Source: a virus. From it: 30,443 nt of DNA. A program made the translations under genes and the position numbers. Within the stretch, counting starts at the first letter, position 1, and each line of letters begins with the position of its first letter. The stretch spans positions 1-30,443 of IMG/VR virus record IMGVR_UViG_3300008113_000400, one strand, 5' to 3'. Below the pieces are notes generated by a model. The model saw nothing but the letters and a program-made list of their open reading frames with translations, was not told the origin of the DNA and did not search any database. This document shows, piece by piece, positions 18,301 to 26,107 of the stretch.

Positions 18301-20540
18301 TATTTCTTTCTACTATTAAATTGGTTAACTCTCTGAGCCATTGGTAATGATGTACCATAAGCAAAATACTTATCATTTTTAGCGTCAGGTAATCTTAATT
18401 CTGTTGATTCGGTAGATTTATACTGTCCCAATTTTTGAGACCTGACAATTCTTGAACCAACAGCCTCAGATAGCGCCAATGATTGTACTGCTCTATTATC
18501 TTCAGATGGTTGACCATCTTCATCCCCACCTTCAACATTTAAAAACTTGAGGTACCCTTCGGAAATGTTTTCATAATAAAGTGCAGGATTTGCCAATGGT
18601 GATAATAGTGAAGTACCTCCACCTTCAGAATCACCAGCAATCGTATCCCCTGGTTTACAATCACAACCTTGACACTCAGGGTATGTTAACATCGGTAAAT
18701 TAAATGCCCCAAATCTAAATCTTGTAATACTTCTAAACTTAACCGTAAATGTAATAGCCAATGAAGCTGCCAATGCACCTAATCCTAAGAATATCAAAGA
18801 TGGTGGTGGGAATATAAATGCCGCAACAAAGAATGCATAAGATAAAAACGATAACAATCCAATAAACGCAACTGTGATTGGAACCGCAAGAGTATTCCAC
18901 AAGAATGCTATGATGTGGTAAATAACAAGTAATGGTGGAAATACTAATTGGAATAGTTGGAATATTATTGAGAATAAGAAATACAATACATCAAAGTTCT
19001 TGACCGCGTCGTTTACAGGGAACTTGTTATTAACATTAATACATCCGTTATCATCAATATCTTTTACACCAATAAACTTACTTCTACCATCACCTCGTTT
19101 GTATTGGTCAATTAAACTTGAAACTGTGAATACCTTGTTGTATTCAAGTTCGTAGAAAGTATCAATACAATTAATAGCGTTGTATAGTTTTTCATTTTCA
19201 ATACTTGTTGTACTGGCATCGGTATATCCTGACCAATCAACACCAAAATAATATGAACTTTTTAAGTCTTTAAATAATAAAGGATTTGAATTGTAAATTG
19301 GGTCAATTGTTGATATCTGCCAACCATATTCTCTAATGTTTGGAACCAAGTAATATGGTCTTCTAATTTGTTCTGTAGAGTTTGGTGATTGTTGCCATTT
19401 AATTTTGAATCTGTACTTACCCTTTGTTGGAATACCTACTGATGGGTCATTAGAAAAGATTCGTGTACCATCTTCAGATGTTGTGATGTAATCCAAATTC
19501 ATTGGGACTTCCACAACCCACGTACCATCACCATCAATAACATTTCCCGAGTTTTCTATTCTATATTCCTCAAGAATTGGTCTACCCTCACTGTCTTGAT
19601 TAATTGTTTGTCTAACGGCAAGAATTTGACCGGGACCTGCAATGTTTGTACATAAACTACCCGTGTTATCTTTTGGCTTACAACCTCTACCTAATACACT
19701 TGGAGGTCCATCAGTTCTACTAGATGGTGCCCCGATTCTATACTCATCAGGACTTGAAAACATTGAACCCATGAAAATTGCCGTTGGTTCAATATCAATA
19801 TTGGCTTCTTCACGTAAATCAAAATCCACACGATTAACCTCGGCTTGACATAAACTTGGGTCCCCCCAAAATGGATTGACTTCAAAGGTCTTTGTTAATG
19901 AAACAATCTGTGGTAGACTCTCAAGGTTTGTAGATGTGTTAAACCTATCACCAGCAACTTGTGCTTCCGTCGCCCTACCCATTCTAATCAAGTCTTGAGG
20001 TGTTAGTGAGAACTCACCAATATCACTCAAGTCCAAGTCCATTACAATGGTTTGTTGTCCAAGTGGTACACCAAAAATCATGTAGTCACCACTCTCGTTA
20101 GTCTTAACAGTGTATTTGTAATACCTGTCATATACACTAACCAATGTTGGGTCTTTTAAAACCTCTTCTCTTGTTGGAAAAGTTCCAACCACGGCATGTT
20201 TTGTGTATGAAGGAACACTTGGTAATAAATTAAATCTTATACCATTGGTGTCTCTATCGTTTGGTTGTGTATATGGATAGACAGCAACAATCTCTTCATT
20301 TATTGCGTCTGTTTCCGTAATTGGGACAAATATTGAAACTTTAACATTTGGTATTCCCAATCCACCATTGGCAATCACACGACCAACAACTACACCGTAA
20401 TCGGCACAGTTTCGTGTGTAAACATCATTCTGTGAAATTTGTAATGAAAGGATTTCTAAAAACTCAAAATCCTGTTCAAGTTGAAATGAAATGTTCTTGT
20501 CTACACCAACGTCCGTTCTTATCCTATATGATTTTCCCAT
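15315..20540 (-). CDS. Very large baseplate/tail structural protein with hydrophobic segment
   Basis: This 1741-residue protein starts at ATG 20538-20540 (MGKSYRIRTDVGVDKN). Residues of about 48-170 resemble a carboxypeptidase-regulatory/prealbumin-like domain: YGVVVGRVIANGGLGIPNV early on, and TNESGDYMIFGVPLGQQTI at the end. Residues of about 517-600 are strikingly hydrophobic and could form three or four membrane helices. A compact Cys cluster, C..C.C at 623-628, follows. A second Cys-rich part (GCSSCRKYVVKC...CACA) lies in the middle third. In T4, gp7 (1032 residues) follows gp6, so by position this is a candidate gp7-like wedge protein, but it is far longer and I see no conserved gp7 motif. 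A TATTTAT motif lies 14 bases before the start. Confidence 0.75.
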   Translation of the reverse strand: MGKSYRIRTDVGVDKNISFQLEQDFEFLEILSLQISQNDVYTRNCADYGVVVGRVIANGGLGIPNVKVSIFVPITETDAINEEIVAVYPYTQPNDRDTNGIRFNLLPSVPSYTKHAVVGTFPTREEVLKDPTLVSVYDRYYKYTVKTNESGDYMIFGVPLGQQTIVMDLDLSDIGEFSLTPQDLIRMGRATEAQVAGDRFNTSTNLESLPQIVSLTKTFEVNPFWGDPSLCQAEVNRVDFDLREEANIDIEPTAIFMGSMFSSPDEYRIGAPSSRTDGPPSVLGRGCKPKDNTGSLCTNIAGPGQILAVRQTINQDSEGRPILEEYRIENSGNVIDGDGTWVVEVPMNLDYITTSEDGTRIFSNDPSVGIPTKGKYRFKIKWQQSPNSTEQIRRPYYLVPNIREYGWQISTIDPIYNSNPLLFKDLKSSYYFGVDWSGYTDASTTSIENEKLYNAINCIDTFYELEYNKVFTVSSLIDQYKRGDGRSKFIGVKDIDDNGCINVNNKFPVNDAVKNFDVLYFLFSIIFQLFQLVFPPLLVIYHIIAFLWNTLAVPITVAFIGLLSFLSYAFFVAAFIFPPPSLIFLGLGALAASLAITFTVKFRSITRFRFGAFNLPMLTYPECQGCDCKPGDTIAGDSEGGGTSLLSPLANPALYYENISEGYLKFLNVEGGDEDGQPSEDNRAVQSLALSEAVGSRIVRSQKLGQYKSTESTELRLPDAKNDKYFAYGTSLPMAQRVNQFNSRKKYFDGLNRISVSFDNPSNATVKHYDNTLTVLSQSPFEAGTLLSFVNPENSTDKNYTFSSNTQSETGISGTTLQPGVGSITIKYATSQTTESTQIYQLSSGSTQNNYNFPADIEYYQVVTAITVSAAFNLIAQPGCSSCRKYVVKCDDSTIGQLFAYFSYQACNGTTQYVNLTNVYDTTAQEWVGETMEVCACALPTLDSGDGTVSFVGATCQLQPTYNSFLKLLNSSVSVSYARKQGLTWDLYGTSYQPRTTYEGFENQYILILQRGVDPYSPLYQNKYGIGKILGFASEDDVTVTINSRINVPIQKLPSGGMSVQDHTIQSNYFYPSKFFEPGTTYSAFTTSNVGYYSGLDSNTNWQNFENSGNRTLQSYGVNKYFNYPSNSSVTLTTSKNVNGFFDSQIDDGKYDSLEDVSGLDFYWLDVQGGTFGQSGRKPSLVESNYVSVSLLPQFQTTPLNISDKTLNVMRTDRLPSSDFLEGTKWNGIVPVLQQNLGFTIYEITTQYQEDFSTIAYGTGSDIVTSDTSDIPGNLNVLETFSCSNMVSIDCYSGDGKTFGVKTDCQNNDIVYNGCYRFMTKPLVGLAKDLQGFGEYGIRYRFFYALCRGVVSQTFTNNWINGTMYTPPIQVRSIYDGNNEVKKTIYCKEFVFFNDDSNNYYMRSSPYNPNSSKGFIGKRQTPNAGKINDLNLLFPTTIMNLGPKSDIYSEISLDPTYKGFVMNKLNPSSYGDTSDILTFFVISRITNNLFIQLLSQRTSGIGAISVFTNNNIINILFSREERRIDGDAAQLLSINSEQGVIKFSADAYESYGGTDDPVQLLGNNVSGPVMGIFFSSTTEDLQVKDYLTPGKIDFRPSPASSAIQYSYGIKSQEVPFYQWELNPPRKPLVTYLFPRLVNPTIFGSEENNWATETNDIFSKKYQSLDRTNVVSPTYFIGSNTQGDDRRARGYIYMEDNQGVITPNVGNWKNKFLVGAPYHFYFGLKTGLTALDKFKQKYLSDE
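18741..18992 (-). other. Hydrophobic, membrane-like segment within the 1741-aa protein
   Basis: Residues of about 517-600 form a near-continuous hydrophobic stretch (for example VLYFLFSIIFQLFQLVFPPL, then FVAAFIFPPPSLIFLGLGAL), broken only by Pro and Asn turns. It reads like three or four transmembrane helices. Such a segment is not expected in the body of a soluble baseplate protein. Confidence 0.7.
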
Positions 20541-20636
20541 CTAAGGTTTTTATGATAAATAGTTATTTGGATTTTTTTCCAAGAAAAAACCCACTTAATC
20601 TAAAAATATACCTTAGGGTCTAATTAAATAAAGATG
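20541..20636 (-). promoter_or_regulatory. Spacer with inverted repeats and possible terminator before the 1741-aa gene
   Basis: This 96-base spacer after the gp6-like gene holds several structured elements. CTAAGGT at 20541-20547 has its inverted copy ACCTTAG at 20610-20616. TTGGA/TCCAA can form a short hairpin with an A-rich loop. On the coding strand ACCC...GGGTTTTTT resembles a weak terminator. The region may end part of the gp25-gp6 transcript and restart transcription for the 1741-aa gene. All stems are short. Confidence 0.3.
20555..20561 (-). promoter_or_regulatory. TATTTAT motif upstream of the 1741-aa gene
   Basis: The coding strand reads ACTATTTATCATAAAAACC, 14 bases before the ATG. 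It shares the extended form ACTATTTAT with the motif before the 302-aa gene and belongs to the late-gene set. Confidence 0.45.
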
Positions 20637-22475
20637 TTATGAAAAAGAAACATTTTGGAAGTTTCTAACTCTAACCTTAATATCCTTCTGAGGGTATCTA
20701 ACTTGATACACTTGGTTTGGTTGTGCAAACAAAGTATCATCAACAGGACGAATAATTTTAAGTTCAGGGTCTGAATATTGCATTGAAGTTTCCGCTGAAG
20801 AGTATTGTCCCCCCACCTTGTTATCAATCACAATATCTGCAACAGTTATTACACCATTTTGATTCTGTACAATACTTCTAAGTTCAGACAAATAAACGTT
20901 TTGACCTAACTGTCTAAATTGGGGGTCAAAGTACGTTGAGATTTTATTAACAATATCACTAATGATTTGTCCTGAGTTTTGTGTCGCATCCAACACAACA
21001 GAAATATCAATACCTAAGTCAATAACCTCAGCAGTTGTTACTTGGATGTAGTCGTTCATCATCCTGTAATTTGACAAATAATTCGCAACATTTTGTTTCA
21101 AAGTATTTGACACAATACTTGTTAATTTTCCTGAAGTATCATAAGACAACATAGATATAATAATCTTGTTGTTATTTTCTGTGATGGCAACTTTAGCCGG
21201 TGCACCGAACTCGGCTGGCATGTTTCTAAGTAATGAATCATAATCATTAACAGTAACTGCACGATTCTGAGCAGCAAAGTTAAATGTTACGTAGTTTCTT
21301 ACTTCTTCAACATTTGGTGAGTTTGCTCCACCAATAGCTGCCGTTACGTTTGTACATCTTAGTGAATTTATTACCGAACTATTAATTGTTTGTGAAGGAC
21401 CATTAACAAAGAATGATACCGTTCCAACTTGATTAATTACGTTGGTACCTAAGTTTGTTGCTAAACCACCACCAACTCTATATTGAACAAATAATGTTGC
21501 GTTTGATGTTAATGTTGAACCTAACGAGAAATTGTTAGTTATATTTTGTAATGTGATTGGAAACCCAAGATTTGTGAAAATATTAAGTTGGTCCTGAGCA
21601 GATGTTGTACCACCACCAAAAGTCATTTTACTAAAACCTTCAGGTGTAAATTCTGAAATAAAACGGTTGTTAGTTTGAATATATCTACCAACTTTTACAC
21701 CGGGTTGGTCTGATACTTTTGTTGGGTCTTCAATAAAGATTCTGTCCTCAGCTAAAGCATCCACTTCAAACCATCTATTTTCAACACCCAAGAATTCCGC
21801 AGATGTTGGTACGTTTGTATAATTGGTACCGTTCTTTAATAATACACTTGTAATACCTAATACGTTTTTATCAGGTAAAAACATTTCAAAGAATGGTTTA
21901 ACGTCGGCAGGAGTTATAACTCTTTTAAACACTTTAGTAATACCATTAACAACCAATTCTCGTTTTGTAATGGTATAGTTAACTAAATTACCAGCGGCAT
22001 CAAAGTTAGGTATTTTTAATCTGTTTGGGAAACCGGCATAATTGTATGGTGATGAAAAATCAATGTCATATTGGTTTTCAAAAACTATACCCGCTCCAAA
22101 TATCTGTGAACCTCTGTTTAAAATACCCAAGTACCTTTCATCTTCTTTGTCACCAAAAGCCGGTACTGTAATTGAGAAATCAACTAAAGATACTGAAGGT
22201 CTTTGTCCTGGTATTTTTAATCCATAAGTTCTGGCAATGTTGTAGATTGATGACCTTTGTTGTGCATATTGTAATACAGTTTCTTGGATACTTCTGTCAA
22301 TGTGGTAATGTAAATTGTCCGCAACCGCAGCGTTCAAATCCAAGAATACCGAGAAAACTGAAGCGTCGTTGAAATCTTGGATTAATTCAGGGTAGTAAGT
22401 ACGAACGTAGTTTTGTAACTCTACACGTATACCCTCATAATCTCTAACTGTGTATGAAATTCTATTGTTAGCCAT
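20637..22475 (-). CDS. Baseplate wedge protein, gp6/gpJ-like
   Basis: This 612-residue protein starts at ATG 22473-22475 (MANNRISYTVRDYEGIRVEL). T4 gp6 has about 660 residues, so the length fits. The N-terminal part (YPELIQDFNDASVFSVFLDL, then HIDRSIQETVLQYAQQRSSI) is typical of gp6/gpJ-type baseplate proteins, as is the later segment around NYVTFNFAAQNRAVTVNDYD, matching the common A.R.VT..DY motif. gp6 dimers form the ring that ties baseplate wedges together and works with gp25 and gp53. It starts 5 bases after the gp25-like gene, as expected for co-translated partners. Family assignment is strong; the exact T4 equivalence is by family and neighbour. Confidence 0.88.
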   Translation of the reverse strand: MANNRISYTVRDYEGIRVELQNYVRTYYPELIQDFNDASVFSVFLDLNAAVADNLHYHIDRSIQETVLQYAQQRSSIYNIARTYGLKIPGQRPSVSLVDFSITVPAFGDKEDERYLGILNRGSQIFGAGIVFENQYDIDFSSPYNYAGFPNRLKIPNFDAAGNLVNYTITKRELVVNGITKVFKRVITPADVKPFFEMFLPDKNVLGITSVLLKNGTNYTNVPTSAEFLGVENRWFEVDALAEDRIFIEDPTKVSDQPGVKVGRYIQTNNRFISEFTPEGFSKMTFGGGTTSAQDQLNIFTNLGFPITLQNITNNFSLGSTLTSNATLFVQYRVGGGLATNLGTNVINQVGTVSFFVNGPSQTINSSVINSLRCTNVTAAIGGANSPNVEEVRNYVTFNFAAQNRAVTVNDYDSLLRNMPAEFGAPAKVAITENNNKIIISMLSYDTSGKLTSIVSNTLKQNVANYLSNYRMMNDYIQVTTAEVIDLGIDISVVLDATQNSGQIISDIVNKISTYFDPQFRQLGQNVYLSELRSIVQNQNGVITVADIVIDNKVGGQYSSAETSMQYSDPELKIIRPVDDTLFAQPNQVYQVRYPQKDIKVRVRNFQNVSFS

Positions 22476-22480
22476 CTATG

Positions 22481-22951
22481 TTAAATATTGATAATGACGA
22501 AATCACTTTGAGCAAAGGCTAAATTATCTACGGTATAGTCAATCCTAACCTTTGCAGTATATTCGGAAGTACCTTTTCCCGGTACTCTATAAACGTAGTC
22601 TCTTGCAGTACCAGGAATTTGAGTACCTTTCGCCAATGGTACTTCTTCTAATGGGTCGGCCGGTTCTATGGTTATCTTATTTAATAACAAGTTTGGCATA
22701 AATCTTTGTACAGAATCCCTAATATCCGCTTCAATCGCATCAAATGTCAAACCGTCATATGGTTCAAAGATGTATTCATAAAGTCTTGTACCAAAATCAG
22801 GTAAAAAATATCTACTACCTTTTCTAGTCAATAATAGGTGAAGTAAATCACTTCTTATTTGTTGATACTGCGTTTCCGTAAGAGCCAAATAGTCTCCTTG
22901 AGTTGAGTCAACAAATGGAAATTCTAAACCATATGTAATTCCTTCTGCCAT
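22481..22951 (-). CDS. Baseplate wedge protein gp25-like (GPW/gp25 family)
   Basis: This 156-residue protein starts at ATG 22949-22951 (MAEGITYGLEFPF); T4 gp25 has 132 residues. Residues 40-65 carry the family signature: LLTRKGSRYFLPDFGTRLYE followed by YIFEP. A helical region (IEADIRDSVQRFMPN) and a strand (NKITIEP) follow, as in the lysozyme-like GPW/gp25 fold. The protein sits at the inner baseplate, next to the tail tube, and helps couple baseplate change to sheath contraction. The gene opens the late block: a terminator lies upstream, then a TATTTAT motif 5 bases before the start, and a weak AGGA sequence overlaps the ribosome-binding position. Confidence 0.92.
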   Translation of the reverse strand: MAEGITYGLEFPFVDSTQGDYLALTETQYQQIRSDLLHLLLTRKGSRYFLPDFGTRLYEYIFEPYDGLTFDAIEADIRDSVQRFMPNLLLNKITIEPADPLEEVPLAKGTQIPGTARDYVYRVPGKGTSEYTAKVRIDYTVDNLAFAQSDFVIINI

Positions 22952-22956
22952 ATCCT

Positions 22957-22963
22957 ATAAATA
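22957..22963 (-). promoter_or_regulatory. TATTTAT motif upstream of the gp25-like gene
   Basis: The coding strand reads TATATTTATAGGATATG, with only 5 bases between motif and ATG. If it is a promoter -10 element the transcript would be almost leaderless. It lies between the nrdA terminator and the first late gene, a logical place to start a late transcript. Confidence 0.5.
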
Positions 22964-22990
22964 TACCTTCATTTTTTTTATAAGAAATGA

Positions 22991-23020
22991 AAAAACCCAA
23001 CATACTAATGCTGGGTTTTT
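22991..23020 (-). terminator. Intrinsic terminator after nrdA
   Basis: AAAAACCCA and TGGGTTTTT form a 9-bp stem (extended by three more pairs past a mismatch), followed on the minus strand by a T-tract. It lies 26 bases after the nrdA stop. The A/T symmetry could let it work in both directions. It separates the nucleotide-metabolism transcript from the late structural block. Confidence 0.85.
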
Positions 23021-23046
23021 CATTCATTAACTATGTTTTTTGACCT

Positions 23047-24753
23047 TTATGCCTCACAAGCCACACATTGTAGGTCATTTAAATTCAACTTCTTTCTTGC
23101 GAAAGCCTGTGCTGAGTTCATTGAATGTTGGTAATACAATGTCTTAACACCCAATTGCCATGCGTCTATCAAAAGTTTGTTTACATCTTTTGTTGGTAAG
23201 TCAGGTGAAACCATAAGATTCAAAGACTGAGCTTGGTCAATATAATCTTGTCTTACCGCTGCTTGGTTGATAATGGATGCTTGGTTAATTTCAGCAAAAG
23301 TTCTAAAAACTTGTTTTTGTTCTTCAGTTAGGAATTCCAAATGTTGAACTGAACCGTCTTGTTTTTTGATACTATCCCAAGTAGACTTATTGTCTTTTCC
23401 AAGTTCAGATAACAATTTTTTCAAAACAGGATTCTTAATGGTTACTTTAAGTTTTGCAACGTCTTTAACATAACAGTTAGACCAAATAGGTTCAATTGAC
23501 TGTGAAACCTGACCAAGAATAAATGCCGATGAAGTTGTTGGTGCAATAGCATTTAAAGTAACATTTCTTCTACCATAACCCTTAAGAGTTTCAGGTTCAC
23601 CGAACATTTCCGCAAGTTCTGCAGATGCTTTATATGACTTGTCTTTAATAAGTTTAAAGACTTCAACATTCAATCTTGCAGTTTCACGACTATCAAATGG
23701 AAGACCTTTAGACTGAAGTAATGAGTGCCAACCCAAAACACCAAGACCCAAAGCTCTTTGTCTTACTGCGAAATTATAAGCTTTCTCAAGATAGAAGAAT
23801 GCTCTTTGACCTTCTAAAGTACCATTATGTCTTAGACTATCAATTTTGGTGATAAACTCACTAACCACAGCATCCAAGAAATATACCATGATTTCAACTG
23901 CGTCAGTGTCTTTCCATTCGTCATAGTGTAAAAGATTCATTGATGATAAAACACAAACGAATGATTCTTCCTCAGAGTTATGAAGAGCAATTTCAGAACA
24001 AAGATTTGAGTTGTAAATCTTCATATCTTTATCTTTGTAAACTTCAGGAGCCTTATTGTTCATAGTATCAGTAAACATGATATAAGGATATCCAATTTCA
24101 CCTCTACGTTGAATTACTTTAGCCCAAATAGCTCTCTTCTCTTTATCACCATTAACCATCGCCTCCATAAACTCATCCGTTACGGTAACTGCGTGTGTCA
24201 AATCTTGAATTGGGAAACCTTCGGTACCAATTTCCAAGAACTCCATGATGTCAGGGTGTTCTAATGGTAGATAAGGTGAGAATCTACCTCTACGTGTTGA
24301 ACCTTGAGAGATGTTATCAACAACACTTTGGAACAAGTTCATGAAGTGAACTGCTCCTGGTGCATGTCCGTTATCAGTAATTTCAGCACCACGACCTCTA
24401 AGATTACCAAAATAACCTGAGGTACCGCCACCCATCTTACTCATCTCACCAACTTCTGCCTGAGTGTATAAAATTGATTCAATATTGTCACCAACATTAG
24501 AACCAAAACAACTAACAGGTAGTCCTCGTTTTTTACCAAAGTTTGCCCAAACGGGTGAAGATAGTGAATACCATCCTTTACCCATATAGTCGTAAAATTT
24601 TTCTGCGAACCCATCAATACCTAATAGTTTTTCAGCGTGTTCAGCAATTGTTTTAATTCTCTCAATTGGTTCTTCACCTTCACTGAGATATCCTCTACGA
24701 AGGAATGTTATTGACTCGTCGTTAATCCAATCAAAAGGTTTTCTATTTTCCAT
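23047..24753 (-). CDS. nrdA: Ribonucleotide reductase class I large subunit, no ATP-cone
   Basis: This 568-residue enzyme reduces ribonucleoside diphosphates to deoxy forms for phage DNA synthesis, using the radical made by NrdB. Key residues are in place: redox Cys82 (PVSCFGSN), the N250-C252-E254 triad (NLCSE) with the thiyl-radical Cys, second redox Cys267 (FVCVLSS), the radical-transfer pair Tyr540-Tyr541 (KTLYYQHS) and the C-terminal shuttle pair Cys563/Cys566 (CVACEA). The substrate loop TTSSAFILGQVSQSIEP is also clear. The protein is short because it begins directly in the catalytic domain (MENRKPFDWINDESITF) with no N-terminal ATP-cone; allosteric control probably lies in NrdB. The ATG is 24 bases after the nrdB stop, so the two form an operon, closed by the terminator downstream. 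Confidence 0.95.
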   Translation of the reverse strand: MENRKPFDWINDESITFLRRGYLSEGEEPIERIKTIAEHAEKLLGIDGFAEKFYDYMGKGWYSLSSPVWANFGKKRGLPVSCFGSNVGDNIESILYTQAEVGEMSKMGGGTSGYFGNLRGRGAEITDNGHAPGAVHFMNLFQSVVDNISQGSTRRGRFSPYLPLEHPDIMEFLEIGTEGFPIQDLTHAVTVTDEFMEAMVNGDKEKRAIWAKVIQRRGEIGYPYIMFTDTMNNKAPEVYKDKDMKIYNSNLCSEIALHNSEEESFVCVLSSMNLLHYDEWKDTDAVEIMVYFLDAVVSEFITKIDSLRHNGTLEGQRAFFYLEKAYNFAVRQRALGLGVLGWHSLLQSKGLPFDSRETARLNVEVFKLIKDKSYKASAELAEMFGEPETLKGYGRRNVTLNAIAPTTSSAFILGQVSQSIEPIWSNCYVKDVAKLKVTIKNPVLKKLLSELGKDNKSTWDSIKKQDGSVQHLEFLTEEQKQVFRTFAEINQASIINQAAVRQDYIDQAQSLNLMVSPDLPTKDVNKLLIDAWQLGVKTLYYQHSMNSAQAFARKKLNLNDLQCVACEA

Positions 24754-24776
24754 ATTATTATTTACAGTTTTTTAAA

Positions 24777-26057
24777 TTAAAATAAATCGTTCAAAGTAAT
24801 TGACTTAGATTTTTTACTATAGTTGATACTACGCTTATTAAAGAAGTCAGTATGTTTTGTTGTTAGAATCTCATCATCAAACCATTCGGTAGTTTCCAAA
24901 ACTTTCGTATTCACAGTAAACACATCATCAATTCCAATAGAATTCAATGATAGGTTAAAACGATGTTTAATAAACTCCATAGTCTGTTCTTTAGTCAAAA
25001 AGTCCAAATCACCATTTTCAAAAATCCAATCAACAATTTCGGACTCAGCTTCAAAAGCTTCAACCGTAGAATTAATTAAATCTTGAACCAATTCTTCAGT
25101 CCACCAAGAAGGGTTTTCTTTCTTAATTAAATTAACTAAATCAAAACCAAATTCTGCGTGAATCTTCTCTTCTTTTGAAGTTGCTTCAACAGCATTACTA
25201 ATACCCTTCAACATGTTTTTGTGTTTGTTGAATGACATGATAACCAAGAATTGTGAGAATAGTGATACATTTTCTACAAACATAGAAAATAAAACCACAG
25301 ATTCAAAATAATCTTGATTCTCAATTGCCTTAGTATTTGAGATAGATTTCTCCAAGTACTTAATTCTTCTACGGATAGCAGGAACTTCTAAAAGATTTTC
25401 AAATTCTCGGTTAAGTCCCAATAATTGAATTAAATGTGAGTAAGCATCTGCGTGTCTTACTTCAGACTCTGCAAATGTTGCACCGACATTACCAATCTCA
25501 GGTTTAGGTAATTTTTTATAGATATCACCCCAAAATGTTTTAACCGCAACCTCAATTTGTGAAATCGCCAACATCGCTCTTTGTACCGCAGATTTTTCTT
25601 TTTCGTTCAAATGAACTTTAAAATCTTGGATATCAGATGTGAAATTAAACTCAGTGTGAACCCAATAAGAGTGACGAATAGCGTCAACATATTCCACCAA
25701 ATCAGGATACTCATAAGGTTTTAGATTAACTCTCTTTAAGAAGATATTTGGTCTGTGTTTAGAACGATAAATAATGTATTCTTTAGCCACATCATTTAAT
25801 CCATTGTCCATCAATTTATTCTCAACCATATCGTGAATTTCATCAACATGGGGAATACGATTTTTATCACTTCTGAAGATACTCTTCTTAGTTAATCTAG
25901 CAATTTTGTCAGCAATTTCTTCATCAACTTTGTTGATTCCTTTCATAGCCATCATAATCGCCCTTTTAATTTTCTCAGATTCAAATGGTACTTTATCACC
26001 ACTTCTTTTAATGACATATTGTGTGTCAATTTGAGTTAATTCAGTTGAATTGTCCAT
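24777..26057 (-). CDS. nrdB: Ribonucleotide reductase small subunit with N-terminal ATP-cone
   Basis: This 426-residue subunit carries the dimetal site that generates the catalytic radical. Residues of about 12-103 are an ATP-cone (YVIKRSGDKVPFESEKIKRA through VAKEYIIYRSKHRP), a domain usually found on NrdA. The ferritin-like part follows, with likely metal ligands Glu169, Glu199, His202, Glu262, Glu297 and His300. Tyr206 lies four residues after His202, matching the radical Tyr of E. coli NrdB, so a tyrosyl radical is possible. The C-terminal tail (SITLNDLF) should bind NrdA. ATP-cones on NrdB are known from Leeuwenhoekiella, where dATP drives inactive oligomers of the small subunit. Start: ATG preceded by AGGT. 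Confidence 0.93.
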   Translation of the reverse strand: MDNSTELTQIDTQYVIKRSGDKVPFESEKIKRAIMMAMKGINKVDEEIADKIARLTKKSIFRSDKNRIPHVDEIHDMVENKLMDNGLNDVAKEYIIYRSKHRPNIFLKRVNLKPYEYPDLVEYVDAIRHSYWVHTEFNFTSDIQDFKVHLNEKEKSAVQRAMLAISQIEVAVKTFWGDIYKKLPKPEIGNVGATFAESEVRHADAYSHLIQLLGLNREFENLLEVPAIRRRIKYLEKSISNTKAIENQDYFESVVLFSMFVENVSLFSQFLVIMSFNKHKNMLKGISNAVEATSKEEKIHAEFGFDLVNLIKKENPSWWTEELVQDLINSTVEAFEAESEIVDWIFENGDLDFLTKEQTMEFIKHRFNLSLNSIGIDDVFTVNTKVLETTEWFDDEILTTKHTDFFNKRSINYSKKSKSITLNDLF

Positions 26058-26107
26058 ACCTGTTATTTTTATAATTTTTGATTTTAGTAATTATTAATTG
26101 ATTGAAC

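Noticed and set aside
2447-22963. Standard T4 late promoters (TATAAATA on the coding strand)
   Set aside because: The coding strand reads TATTTAT. The T4-like form is only on the opposite strand, facing away from the genes, so I did not call them T4 late promoters.
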